Positions 10,907 to 19,022 of a DNA stretch of 34,330 nt are shown piece after piece; positions within the stretch are counted from its first letter, which is position 1; every line of letters begins with the position of its first letter. The translations under genes and the position numbers were made by a program. The stretch is taken from the NCBI GenBank assembly GCA_947258845.1, contig CAMYJZ010000038.1, positions 1 to 34,330 on the forward strand, given 5' to 3'. The stretch comes from an uncultured Ectothiorhodospiraceae bacterium. GTDB lineage: Bacteria; Pseudomonadota; Gammaproteobacteria; UBA9214. The notes beneath the pieces are model-generated. The model did not search any database. It had not been told where the DNA came from and worked only from the letters and a program-made list of their open reading frames with translations.

Positions 10907-11122
10907 AGCCGGGCGTCCATAGTCTCGATCCTCCCTGGAATAGTCTCACCACCTGCAGTTCGCAGGATCCAGGCCAGTGAACGCCGTTGTACATTCCTGC
11001 CCGGCAAGTGCCTGACTCAGGTATACACCAGCTCTCATATCCCGGTGCATGGCATTCATACGCATTGCCGCACCCGGGTGCTATGCTTACAGGAAGGAAG
11101 CCCAGTCTGCGGGGAGTTTGCC

Positions 11123-11575
11123 ATGAGCGCGTACAGTCATATCCTGCTTGCAACCGATGGCTCGGAAGAGCATGAGGCCATCGGTGAGCATGCCAGGCGC
11201 CTGGCACATTCCTTTGATGCCCGTCTCAGCGTATTACGGGTCCTGGATCACCTGGCATTCGATTTCTCCTATGATCCGATGTTGCCGGATGAGGCGGACA
11301 AGATTCAGTGGTTCACTGAAAGTGCGCAGGATTCCCTGCGTACATTCGCTTTACATATCGGAATTGACACCGCCCAGACGCACGTCAGGGTTTCTCCGGG
11401 CCCGGCACAACGGGAGATCATCAGTTTCGCCAGGGAACATAATGTCGACCTTATCGTGGTCGGTGCGCGCGAGCGTCATGGACTGGCAATGTTCCGCGAG
11501 GACACCATGGACAAGCTGGCCCATAACGCGCCCTGTGATGTGCTCGTGGTGCATGTCGAGACCAGGATTCCCTGA
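11123..11575 (+). CDS. Universal stress protein, UspA-like
   Basis: A 150-residue single-domain Usp protein, a cytoplasmic stress-response fold. The N-terminus YSHILLATDGSEEHEAI and the C-terminal strand CDVLVVHV are typical. The helix LAHSFDARLSVLRVL and the strand VDLIVVGARERHG complete the fold. The usual ATP-binding pattern G-x2-G-x9-G-S/T is absent after VVGAR, so it resembles the non-nucleotide UspA class rather than the ATP-binding class (inference). An in-frame upstream ATG at 11045 exists. I chose 11123 because GGGGAG lies at 11111-11116 and because the added 26 residues look unlike Usp proteins. It is convergent with the NnrS gene. Confidence 0.92.
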   Translation: MSAYSHILLATDGSEEHEAIGEHARRLAHSFDARLSVLRVLDHLAFDFSYDPMLPDEADKIQWFTESAQDSLRTFALHIGIDTAQTHVRVSPGPAQREIISFAREHNVDLIVVGARERHGLAMFREDTMDKLAHNAPCDVLVVHVETRIP

Positions 11576-11621
11576 TTGGCGCACAAGGCAAGTCCCTCTC
11601 TGCAGCGCGTTCGGCCGGTCC

Positions 11622-12818
11622 CTAACCGTAACGGCCATCCACGCGCGGCTGCACCAGCATCGGCAGGCAGACGGCAAGGAACAGGCAGAACGCACCGATC
11701 CAGAATACCTGGGAAATGCCTATCCAGAGGGCATAATGGCCGGGGCCCAGTAACGGGGCCAGCACCCTGAATAGCACAGCACCGCAAAACGTCGCAAAGA
11801 TCCAGTTGAGGATGGCAGGCGGCGTGAAGACATCCCTGCCGGTGTGCCCGAGGGTGACACGGGACATCATACCCAGGGTGATCATGCCGACCCCGCCCAT
11901 GGCGAAGGCGTGCAGGGCGAGATACGGTGAAACACCGAAGAGATATACGGCTGCCTTGAGCGCGAATCCGATGACGATTGAGCCATAACCGACAAACAGT
12001 ACCCAGAGTAACGGCTTGCGCCAGATTCCGGCAGTGTGCCAGCCAGCCAGGCGGATGCCGTGCAGCACCAGCAACGCGATGGCAGCCAGGGCGACCGGCA
12101 GGGAATCGGGTTTCAGAATGTCTGCAAGCCAGAAGACGAGGAATACAAGCAGGCTGCTGACGTCGAGCCATTTCCGGTTCTTGAGCTGCACCTCGTAGCC
12201 GACACCCTTTTCGATGAAAAACGGCATGACCCGGCGGCCCATGACGAAAATCAGGGCGATCAGCAGGTAGAGACCTGAATACAGGCCGGCGCGGACACCG
12301 CCGTCGACCAGATTCATGGCGCCGGCATAGAACAGCAGGTTACTGGCGAATAACAGAACCAGCTTTGACAGGATGCCGAACTGTTTCCACTGCTTCACCT
12401 TTACGATCGGCAGGCTGATCGCGATGGTCAGTAATGCGGAAAACAGGCAGTCGACAAACCCGGTTACCGCCAGGGGAACGGTTTCCCCGAGCAGAACCAG
12501 AACCCGCCCGGCAAGCCAGAGCAGAAACAGCAACAACAAGGGTGTGCGGTGCAGCGTCTGCACGCCGGTCCAGTTCTTTACGGCAGTGAGCAGGAAGCCG
12601 GCCACCACGGCCATGCCATAGCCGTAGATCATTTCGTGGGCATGCCAGACGACTGGTGACGGTCCGGTATAGGGCCACTGCCATTCAAAGGCAGTCAGGG
12701 CCATCCATATCAGCATGGCCACAAGGGAGTAGATCGCCGCGCCCGAGAAGAAGGGGCGGAACCCGAGGTTAAGCAGGGCAGGGCCGGTGGCCACGTTATT
12801 GTTTTCAATGCCGATCAT
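11622..12818 (-). CDS. nnrS: NnrS family membrane protein (nitric oxide stress/denitrification)
   Basis: A 398-residue polytopic inner-membrane protein with about 12 hydrophobic helices. NnrS proteins are heme- and copper-containing membrane proteins expressed with denitrification genes; by family knowledge they lower nitric oxide toxicity. The N-terminal LNLGFRPFFSGAAIYS and the histidine-rich WHAHEMIYGYGMAVVAGFL are family hallmarks, with later histidines in LHAFAMGGVG, TLGHTGR and GPGHY. The gene follows a DoxX-like gene by 75 bases on the same strand and probably shares its transcript. No strong ribosome binding site is visible, and the start fits the family N-terminus. No nitric oxide reductase or nitrite reductase gene is in the window. 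Confidence 0.93.
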   Translation of the reverse strand: MIGIENNNVATGPALLNLGFRPFFSGAAIYSLVAMLIWMALTAFEWQWPYTGPSPVVWHAHEMIYGYGMAVVAGFLLTAVKNWTGVQTLHRTPLLLLFLLWLAGRVLVLLGETVPLAVTGFVDCLFSALLTIAISLPIVKVKQWKQFGILSKLVLLFASNLLFYAGAMNLVDGGVRAGLYSGLYLLIALIFVMGRRVMPFFIEKGVGYEVQLKNRKWLDVSSLLVFLVFWLADILKPDSLPVALAAIALLVLHGIRLAGWHTAGIWRKPLLWVLFVGYGSIVIGFALKAAVYLFGVSPYLALHAFAMGGVGMITLGMMSRVTLGHTGRDVFTPPAILNWIFATFCGAVLFRVLAPLLGPGHYALWIGISQVFWIGAFCLFLAVCLPMLVQPRVDGRYG

Positions 12819-12893
12819 TCAGCGCACACCATCATGGTTGTTATGTAAGGGTCGGGCGGGTCGGCAGTGTATGGCTGGCGCAACTTGTACCGG

Positions 12894-13304
12894 TCATTCC
12901 CCCGCCTTGAGTGAAAGCAGTGTATCCCGGTCTCGCAGCAGGTAGAGTGCAATGCAAGCGGCCAGCATCGGCCAGGCAGCAAAGAACAGGATGTTGGTGC
13001 CATCGTAGGGTGCCAGGTACTGCTTGTAGGATGAAAAAGTGGATATCGCGTGCAATGCCAGGACCGTCCCGTAGGTGAGGCGCTTCCATGCACCGCAAAC
13101 GAATCCGGCGAGAATGATCAGCTCGATGATTCCGATCGCGTACATGACCTCCCTGCCGAGCCCGCCGATCAGGTAGAACTTTTCATACACGGCAGCGGCA
13201 TGCCCCGGGTTGATGAACTTGTCCAGTGTCCAGACCAGCATGACAACAAACACGCCGATCCTCAGTAACAGTAGTGAAACACCGATTCGATCTGTTTCAG
13301 TCAT
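12894..13304 (-). CDS. DoxX-like membrane protein
   Basis: A 136-residue protein with four hydrophobic helices: LLLLRIGVFVVMLVWTL, VMYAIGIIELIILAGFVCG, a third around residues 80-95, and ILFFAAWPMLAACIALYLL. The helix count, the segment WTLDKFINPGHAAAVYEKFY and the glycine and glutamate placement in GIIELIILAG fit the DoxX superfamily, loosely linked to redox or thiosulfate/quinone processes. The start is set by AGGAG upstream of the ATG at 13304. This ATG lies inside the 3' end of the GNAT gene (8-base overlap ATGACTGA), implying translational coupling. The longer frame back to 13460 overlaps the acetyltransferase and is not needed. Confidence 0.87.
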   Translation of the reverse strand: MTETDRIGVSLLLLRIGVFVVMLVWTLDKFINPGHAAAVYEKFYLIGGLGREVMYAIGIIELIILAGFVCGAWKRLTYGTVLALHAISTFSSYKQYLAPYDGTNILFFAAWPMLAACIALYLLRDRDTLLSLKAGE

Positions 13305-13881
13305 GATACGTCTCCTCTTCGGGTTGAGGGTATGCAGAACCGGTAGCGGTCCGGGTGATGTCGAGCTCGATATGGATAACTGCAGATTCTGTTCGTGAGG
13401 CAATAGCGAAACCGCTATTCCTGAATATGTCGAGCATCTTTTTGTTGGCTGTGTGGACATCCGCGAGCAGCCGGGTAAAGTCCTGTGATTGCGCTATCCC
13501 GACGATGTGCTCGAACAGCACCGTGCCGGTGCCGAGGTTCTGGTATTTATCCTCGACTGCGAAAGCGATGTCGGCGACACGATCGTTCGGTCCGTCCTTT
13601 ATTTCGATCAGTCTGCCCACGCCGATCGGTTGTTCGCCTGACGGGCCCTGGAGGGCGGCGACGATGGCAATGTGGTGTCTGAAATCGATTTCAGTGAAAT
13701 ATCTCAGGTCCTCCGGACCAAGTTCCTGACGGGGCCCCATGAATCGGAAGTAGACCGAGCGGCCTGACAGGCGGTTAAACCCGTCCAGCAGTTGCTGTTT
13801 GTCATCCGGGCGAATCGCGCGCAACTGCAGGGGGGTGCCGTCACGTAGCTGGTCTGTAGCGGAATACTTTGATAGATCCAT
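13297..13881 (-). CDS. GNAT family N-acetyltransferase
   Basis: A 194-residue acetyl-CoA-dependent acetyltransferase. The N-terminal LRDGTPLQLRAIRPDDKQQL and the following segment LSGRSVYFRFM resemble the GNAT domain attached to Pat-type protein lysine acetyltransferases. Here the domain stands alone, without the acyl-CoA synthetase-like part. The cofactor loop falls around VEDKYQNLGTGTVLFEHIV, with the Q/R-x-x-G-x-G/A pattern as QNLGTG. Substrate unknown; a protein or small amine is possible. The ATG at 13881 is preceded by AGGAG about 13 bases away, a long spacing, so the start is probable but not certain. The stop overlaps the DoxX start, tying the two together. Confidence 0.88.
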   Translation of the reverse strand: MDLSKYSATDQLRDGTPLQLRAIRPDDKQQLLDGFNRLSGRSVYFRFMGPRQELGPEDLRYFTEIDFRHHIAIVAALQGPSGEQPIGVGRLIEIKDGPNDRVADIAFAVEDKYQNLGTGTVLFEHIVGIAQSQDFTRLLADVHTANKKMLDIFRNSGFAIASRTESAVIHIELDITRTATGSAYPQPEEETYHD

Positions 13882-13951
13882 GGGTGGTGCCGGGCTCCTG
13901 CTACCATCCGGTTGCCGCGCACGGTCCGGACGGAAGCTATGTCCCTGAAGT

Positions 13952-14947
13952 CTAGACAGAAAGCGCTGCTTCATCCAGCAGCCCGGCCTGTTCCCGCAAG
14001 GCCAGGATGTGCTCTTCCCAGTAGCGCGGGCTGTCAAACCAGGGGAACGCCAGCGGGAAGGCAGGGTCCTCCCAGCGCCGCGCCAGCCAGGCCGCATAGT
14101 GAATGATGCGCAGCGTGCGCAGCGCCTCGATCAGTTGCAGCTCGCGGTAGTCGAGGTCATGAAACTGCAGGTAGCCCTCGATGATATCGGCCAGCTGGGC
14201 CTGCATTTCATCGCGGCTGCCCGATATCAGCATCCAGAGGTCCTGCATGGCGGGCCCCGTACGGCAGTCATCCAGGTCGACGAAGTGCGGTCCCTTGTCG
14301 GTCCACAGCACGTTGCCGGGGTGGCAATCACCGTGCAGGCGAATTTGTTGAACAGCGCCCGCACTGTCAAAACGGCCGCTCACCTGCTGCAGCAGATCCT
14401 CGACGAGGGTCCGGTAGGCCAGCTCGATGTGGGCGGGGATGAAACCCTGCTCGAGCAGGAACCGGTAGGAGCGGGTACCGAAACTGTCGATGTCCAGCGT
14501 TGGCCGGTGGTGGAAGGGTCGTGTTGAACCTGCCGCGTGGATGCGACCGATAAAGCGGCCCATCCACAGGCGATCCTCGCGCAGGTTCAGTTCCGGCCAG
14601 CGGCCACCCTGGCGGGGGAAGAGCGCAAAGCGATAGCCCCGGTGACTGTGCAGGCTGGTGTCGCCAATGACCAGTGGCGCCACCACCGGGATCTCCTCTG
14701 CGGCCAGTTCCAGGGCAAAACCATGTTCCTCGAGAATCGACTCATTCGACCAGCGTCCCGGCCGGTAGAACTTGGCAATCAGCGGCAGGCCCTCGTCGAG
14801 GCCCACCTGGTAGACACGATTCTCGTAACTGTTGAGCGCCAGGAACTGGCCGCTGGTTTGAAAGCCGCAACTGTCCACCGCGTCCAGCAGGGTGTCGGGC
14901 GTCAGGCCGGCGTAGTCGGCGGGATCAGTTGCGGTTTGGTCGTTCAC
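13952..14947 (-). CDS. srkA: Stress response kinase A (SrkA/YihE/RdoA family)
   Basis: A 331-residue Ser/Thr protein kinase of the choline-kinase-like fold. E. coli SrkA protects cells from envelope and oxidative stress and is part of the Cpx response. The family segments are LNSYENRVYQVG, IAKFYRPGRWSNESILEEH, the catalytic loop RLHGDCHPGNVLW and the metal-binding HFVDLDDCRTGPAMQDLWML, ending in WFDSPRYWEEH. I chose the GTG at 14947 because the product then matches the E. coli length (328). An in-frame GTG at 14998 adds 17 residues, and neither has a good ribosome binding site. It is first in a same-strand series with the GNAT gene, 70 bases upstream of it. Confidence 0.92.
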   Translation of the reverse strand: MNDQTATDPADYAGLTPDTLLDAVDSCGFQTSGQFLALNSYENRVYQVGLDEGLPLIAKFYRPGRWSNESILEEHGFALELAAEEIPVVAPLVIGDTSLHSHRGYRFALFPRQGGRWPELNLREDRLWMGRFIGRIHAAGSTRPFHHRPTLDIDSFGTRSYRFLLEQGFIPAHIELAYRTLVEDLLQQVSGRFDSAGAVQQIRLHGDCHPGNVLWTDKGPHFVDLDDCRTGPAMQDLWMLISGSRDEMQAQLADIIEGYLQFHDLDYRELQLIEALRTLRIIHYAAWLARRWEDPAFPLAFPWFDSPRYWEEHILALREQAGLLDEAALSV

Positions 14948-15164
14948 GGGTATGGATGCAATGCGGAATGTCGCAGGGTCCTGTGGTAACGGAATCACCT
15001 AGTGTAGAGATAAAGCCATCTGCTCCCTAATTATTTTCAAGTAATCAGTGAGTTTGGGAACCCTCGGCCGTTATTCGTCAATATATTGTCGCCACTGAGG
15101 GGTGCAATGACTTATAGTTAATCCAGCAGAGTCTCTGTTCGGAAGGATGGCAAACAGGTGAGCA

Positions 15165-17162
15165 ATGCAGCGATTGACTAAAAGGTTTTCAGGCAGCCTG
15201 TCTGTGTTGCTCGCGCTACTGAGCGCAGTATCGCTGTATGCCGCGCAACCGGCTGCGCCGGCTGACCTGGCAGAGATCCGGGTGGCCGGGCCGCTGCCAA
15301 CATCCGTGCCCTGGGGTGCGGATGTCAGGGCCCGCGTTCCGCGGTTTGCGCCGGATCGTCTGCTGGTGAAATTCCGCCCGGGGACGGCAGCAGCAGAAAT
15401 CGCACGGATGCATCGGAAAAATGCGGCCAAACCATTACGTGAGATCCCGGGTATTGGCGTGCATGTGTTGCAGGTGCCCAGGGGCAGCGTGCGCAAGAAG
15501 CAGGCCCGGTACCGTGCCAATCCGAATGTCGAATACGCCGAGCCGGACTATTACCGGGTGCTGGTGATCCCGGACGAGGGCAATGATCCAGGGCCGGATG
15601 CGGGTGGGGTGTTTACCGGCAGGGAATACTTTGAAGAACAGTGGGGGCTGAACAATGCCGGGCAGGATCATACCTCTTTTGATCTTTTTGGTAATCCGAT
15701 ACAGGTATCCGGTGTACCCGATGCCGACATCGATGCGCCCGAGGGCTGGGATATCACGACCGGGAACCCGGCAGTCAAGATCGCCATTCTCGATACCGGA
15801 ATCGATTGCGACAGTATTGAACATACCGGCAAGTGTGTCGAGGAAATCAGTTTCGTCGGGGATTACAGCGATTACCTTGATGATCCCGGAGACTACGTGG
15901 GGCACGGAACCCATGTGGCCGGCATTGCCGCCGTACATACCAATAACGGTATTGGTGTTTCCGGTGTTGGCTGGAATTCATCCCTTGGCAATCTCAAGAC
16001 CTGTTTCGCATATCAATTGGAAATAATCCCGCACGTCATCAACATGAGTTATGGCAGTGACCAGCTGGATGAAAACAATGATCCAGTCGGCCCGCCGGTC
16101 CAGCCCAATACGGAAACAGCTGCTATTGCCTACGCCTGGAGCCGGGGCGTGGTGCTGGTCGCCGCCGCGGGTAACGATAATAATTCGGTCCGTATCTATC
16201 CGGCAGCCAATGATGATGTGATCGCAGTCGCTGCAACGGACCATATTGATGACCGGGCATCCTTTTCAACATTTTCGATACCAGGTGATCACTGGGTGTC
16301 GCTGATGGCACCAGGTGTAGATACCCTGTCTACCAATCCAGTTTTCGATTGTATTTTTCTTGCCGACTTGCTTGGCTTCCCTTTTGACCCGCTCACAGAG
16401 AGCTGTCTTACCTGGAAATCCGGCACCTCGATGGCCAGCCCCCATGTCGCCGGGGCGGCGGCACTGGTCTGGGCCCACCTGTTTCCTGGAGAGTTACCAC
16501 AGTCCTGCATAAACCCGTCCGGGGTGTCCTGTAACGTTGTCGTTCGCAATCACCTGGAGGCAGGTGCCGACACGGTCGGGGCGCTGGGCCAGAATTTCCT
16601 CGCGTGGTCCCAATACGGGCGATTGAACCTCCATGGCGCACTCGCCTTCGCGGATAACGATGCCGATGGCATCCCGGATGCAACAGACCCCGATGATGAC
16701 AATGACGGCCTGTCGGATCTTGATGAGATCAATGACATCGGTACCGACCCCCTGGTTGCGGACAGCGATGGCGACGGTCTGCTGGATGGTTTCGAGGTCA
16801 ACTACAAACCAAACCCGGCCGATACCTACACCCCGGGCCAGGACCTCAACCCACTGGCAGCCGACACCGACACCGATGGCTTCAATGACGGCATGGAACT
16901 GGCGGCCGGTTATGACCCGCTGGATGAAGCCGATTTCCCGGTCTGGGGGGACATCAACGATGACCGGGTCGTCGATACGATTGATGTGCTGCTGGCTGCC
17001 CGTGCAGTCCTGGGCCTGCTTGTCCTGGACAGTGCCCAGCAGGCGCGCGGCAATGTGGCGCCGCTTGAGGCCGGCATACCCAATCCGCCGCTCGTTGATG
17101 AATTCAACCTGGCCGACCAGCTATTGATTATGCGCAAAGCCATGGGCAGCACCAGTTACTGA
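15165..17162 (+). CDS. Secreted subtilisin-like serine peptidase (S8) with type 3 calcium repeats and dockerin-like tail
   Basis: A 665-residue exported protease. A signal peptide (about 1-27, ending SLYAA) is followed by an inhibitor-like propeptide (about 60-130, with PDRLLVKFRPGTA and NVEYAEPDYYR). The S8 domain is about 150-490. It has catalytic D210 in LDTGID, H247 in GHGTHVAG, oxyanion N337 in AAGND and nucleophile S422 in GTSMASPHVAG, all intact. The tail carries thrombospondin type 3-like acidic repeats (DNDADGIPDATDPDDDNDG, DSDGDGLLDG, DTDTDGFNDG). It closes with a two-part dockerin-like module, GDINDDRVVDTIDVLLAARAV and then FNLADQLLIMRKAMG. No LPXTG or PEP-CTERM sorting signal is seen. 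AGGTGAG at 15153-15159 supports the start. A second subtilase of the same architecture lies at 19023-20774. Confidence 0.95.
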   Translation: MQRLTKRFSGSLSVLLALLSAVSLYAAQPAAPADLAEIRVAGPLPTSVPWGADVRARVPRFAPDRLLVKFRPGTAAAEIARMHRKNAAKPLREIPGIGVHVLQVPRGSVRKKQARYRANPNVEYAEPDYYRVLVIPDEGNDPGPDAGGVFTGREYFEEQWGLNNAGQDHTSFDLFGNPIQVSGVPDADIDAPEGWDITTGNPAVKIAILDTGIDCDSIEHTGKCVEEISFVGDYSDYLDDPGDYVGHGTHVAGIAAVHTNNGIGVSGVGWNSSLGNLKTCFAYQLEIIPHVINMSYGSDQLDENNDPVGPPVQPNTETAAIAYAWSRGVVLVAAAGNDNNSVRIYPAANDDVIAVAATDHIDDRASFSTFSIPGDHWVSLMAPGVDTLSTNPVFDCIFLADLLGFPFDPLTESCLTWKSGTSMASPHVAGAAALVWAHLFPGELPQSCINPSGVSCNVVVRNHLEAGADTVGALGQNFLAWSQYGRLNLHGALAFADNDADGIPDATDPDDDNDGLSDLDEINDIGTDPLVADSDGDGLLDGFEVNYKPNPADTYTPGQDLNPLAADTDTDGFNDGMELAAGYDPLDEADFPVWGDINDDRVVDTIDVLLAARAVLGLLVLDSAQQARGNVAPLEAGIPNPPLVDEFNLADQLLIMRKAMGSTSY

Positions 17163-17421
17163 TCTCCCCTGCAGTTCCAGCTTCCTGCCGACATTTCTCT
17201 TGCATGCTGCGCTGGTCTGGCACGCCAGCGCCGGCCATGGTTTACAAATGTTCACATTCATCTGCCTCGATGATGCCTATACTCCTGCCTTAAGTTGAAA
17301 GCCGATAACGGCGGCCGAGGAGTCGTGGGGACTGTGGGATGCCGTTTCGGAATCTAAAACAAATCACGGCACATAACCGCCGTCGTTGAGAAAAAACGTT
17401 GCTGCTGAGGGGAAAGTTCAA

Positions 17422-18879
17422 ATGGACATATCTGCGCTGCTCGATTCTATTTTAACTACGCTGGGCGAATTCCTGCCCAAGATAGCCGGGGCGCTTGGCA
17501 TTCTCATCGTTGGCTGGCTGGTCGCGGTGATTGTTCGCGCGGCGATACGCAAGGGTCTGTCCCTGGCCGGTCTGAATGAGAAGGTCGGCAAGGACAGCGA
17601 GAAAAAGATGGACCTTGAAGGCGGTATCGCCAAGGGCGGCTACTGGATTGTCATCATCATGACCCTGATCGCCGTGTTCAACGTGCTTGACCTGGAGCTG
17701 GTATCGCGGCCGCTGGAGAATATGGTGGGCCAGGTGCTGGATTATCTACCGCGCATTATCGGTGGCGGTGCACTCCTGCTCATAGCCTGGCTGCTTGCTA
17801 CCGGGGCGCGCACGCTATCCAGCAAGGCGCTGGCCGCCACCACGCTCGATGACAAGCTCTCCGCCGAGGCGGGCATGACACCCCCAAGCGACAATATCAG
17901 CAATGTCGTCTACTGGCTGATCCTGTTGCTGTTCCTGCCGGCGGTGCTGGGCGCCTTCCAGCTGGGCGGGCTGCTGGACCCGGTGCAGGGCATGGTCGAC
18001 AAGATCCTCAACATGCTGCCGAATATCTTCGCCGCTGCCGTAATCGGCCTGGTCGGCTGGTTCGTGGCCAAAATCCTGCGCGACCTGGTCAGCAACCTAC
18101 TGGCGGCCGCCGGGGCGGACGGCATCGGCGAGAAGGCCGGGCTGCAGGGTGCGGTGAGCGTTTCGTACCTGGTCGGAACGGTGGTGTTTATTTTCGTGTT
18201 TATCCCGGCGCTGATCGCGGCGCTCAATGCCCTGCAGATCGAGAGTATCTCGCAGCCTGCCACCGAGATGCTCGGCCTGATGATGGCGGCCATACCGAAC
18301 ATCTTCGCGGCGGCCATTATCCTCGGTATCGCCTGGTTCGTGGCGCGCCTGGTTGCAAACCTGCTGAGCAACCTGCTCGATGGCATGGGCTTTAACCGGC
18401 TGCCGGAAAAAGTGGGTCTGGCGGATGCCTTCACCAGCGACTTCACGGCCTCGAAACTGGTAGGCAGCATTATCATTTTCTTCGCCATGCTGTTTGCCAC
18501 TGCCGAGGCGGCCAACCGCCTGGGCTTCAGTCAGGTGAACGAACTGGTCGCGATGTTCATCGAGTTCGGCGGCCAGATCATTCTCGGTACGGTCATTCTC
18601 TCAGTCGGATTCTGGCTGGCAAATCTGGTCTACCAGGGTATCAGCAAGGTGGGCGGTGCCAACTCGGCTGCGATGGCGAATATTGCCCGTATCGCCATCC
18701 TTGGCCTGGTCACGGCCATGGGCCTGCGTGCGATGGGAATCGCCAACGATATCGTCAACATGGCCTTTGCATTGACGCTGGGTTCTGTTGCGGTTGCCGT
18801 GGCCCTGTCATTCGGGCTTGGGGGGCGTGAGGCCGCCGGCAAACAAATGGAATACTGGCTGGCAAAAACAAGGGACTGA
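17422..18879 (+). CDS. MscS/CmpX-like membrane channel protein with repeated conserved TM helices
   Basis: A 485-residue inner-membrane protein of the conserved-TM-helix (CmpX-like, mechanosensitive channel-related) family. Five copies of a membrane motif P/G-x-I-x3-hydrophobic-GW-hydrophobic are visible: FLPKIAGALGILIVGWLVA, YLPRIIGGGALLLIAWLLA, MLPNIFAAAVIGLVGWFVA, AIPNIFAAAIILGIAWFVA and FGGQIILGTVILSVGFWLA. They are separated by polar stretches such as LNEKVG, LDDKLS, IGEKAG and LPEKVGLADAF. A glycine-alanine-rich C-terminal helix (LTLGSVAVAVALSFGLGG) resembles the MscS pore helix. The ATG at 17422 has GAGGGGA at 17407-17413. A TTG at 17386 would add 12 residues but has no support. By family it responds to membrane tension or envelope stress. 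A clear terminator follows. Confidence 0.9.
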   Translation: MDISALLDSILTTLGEFLPKIAGALGILIVGWLVAVIVRAAIRKGLSLAGLNEKVGKDSEKKMDLEGGIAKGGYWIVIIMTLIAVFNVLDLELVSRPLENMVGQVLDYLPRIIGGGALLLIAWLLATGARTLSSKALAATTLDDKLSAEAGMTPPSDNISNVVYWLILLLFLPAVLGAFQLGGLLDPVQGMVDKILNMLPNIFAAAVIGLVGWFVAKILRDLVSNLLAAAGADGIGEKAGLQGAVSVSYLVGTVVFIFVFIPALIAALNALQIESISQPATEMLGLMMAAIPNIFAAAIILGIAWFVARLVANLLSNLLDGMGFNRLPEKVGLADAFTSDFTASKLVGSIIIFFAMLFATAEAANRLGFSQVNELVAMFIEFGGQIILGTVILSVGFWLANLVYQGISKVGGANSAAMANIARIAILGLVTAMGLRAMGIANDIVNMAFALTLGSVAVAVALSFGLGGREAAGKQMEYWLAKTRD

Positions 18880-18908
18880 CAACCAACAGGCTTCGGGCGG
18901 CAAGCATT

Positions 18909-18938
18909 GCGGGGGCGAAGTTGGCCCCCGCCTTTTTA
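18909..18938 (+). terminator. Rho-independent terminator after the MscS/CmpX-like gene
   Basis: GCGGGGGC (18909-18916) pairs perfectly with GCCCCCGC (18924-18931) around a seven-base loop, followed by CTTTTTATTT. It ends the transcript of the channel gene, ahead of the convergent subtilase. Confidence 0.92.
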
Positions 18939-19022
18939 TTTGCGATCCCACTGACAAAGGCCTGCACAGGTACCGGTGACATACCGGTTTGTTGATCTTC
19001 TCCAGTGCCCCTCGACAGCTGA

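Noticed and set aside
11045-11122. Upstream ATG for the universal stress protein
   Set aside because: The extra 26 residues look unlike the Usp N-terminus, and the GGGGAG site belongs to the ATG at 11123.
13050-13460. Longer DoxX frame reaching back to 13460
   Set aside because: The added 52 residues overlap the GNAT gene and lack membrane character. A good ribosome binding site sits before the ATG at 13304.
17100-17162. PEP-CTERM or other sorting signal at the end of the first subtilase
   Set aside because: The C-terminus ends in a dockerin-like helix. No PEP motif, transmembrane helix or basic tail follows.
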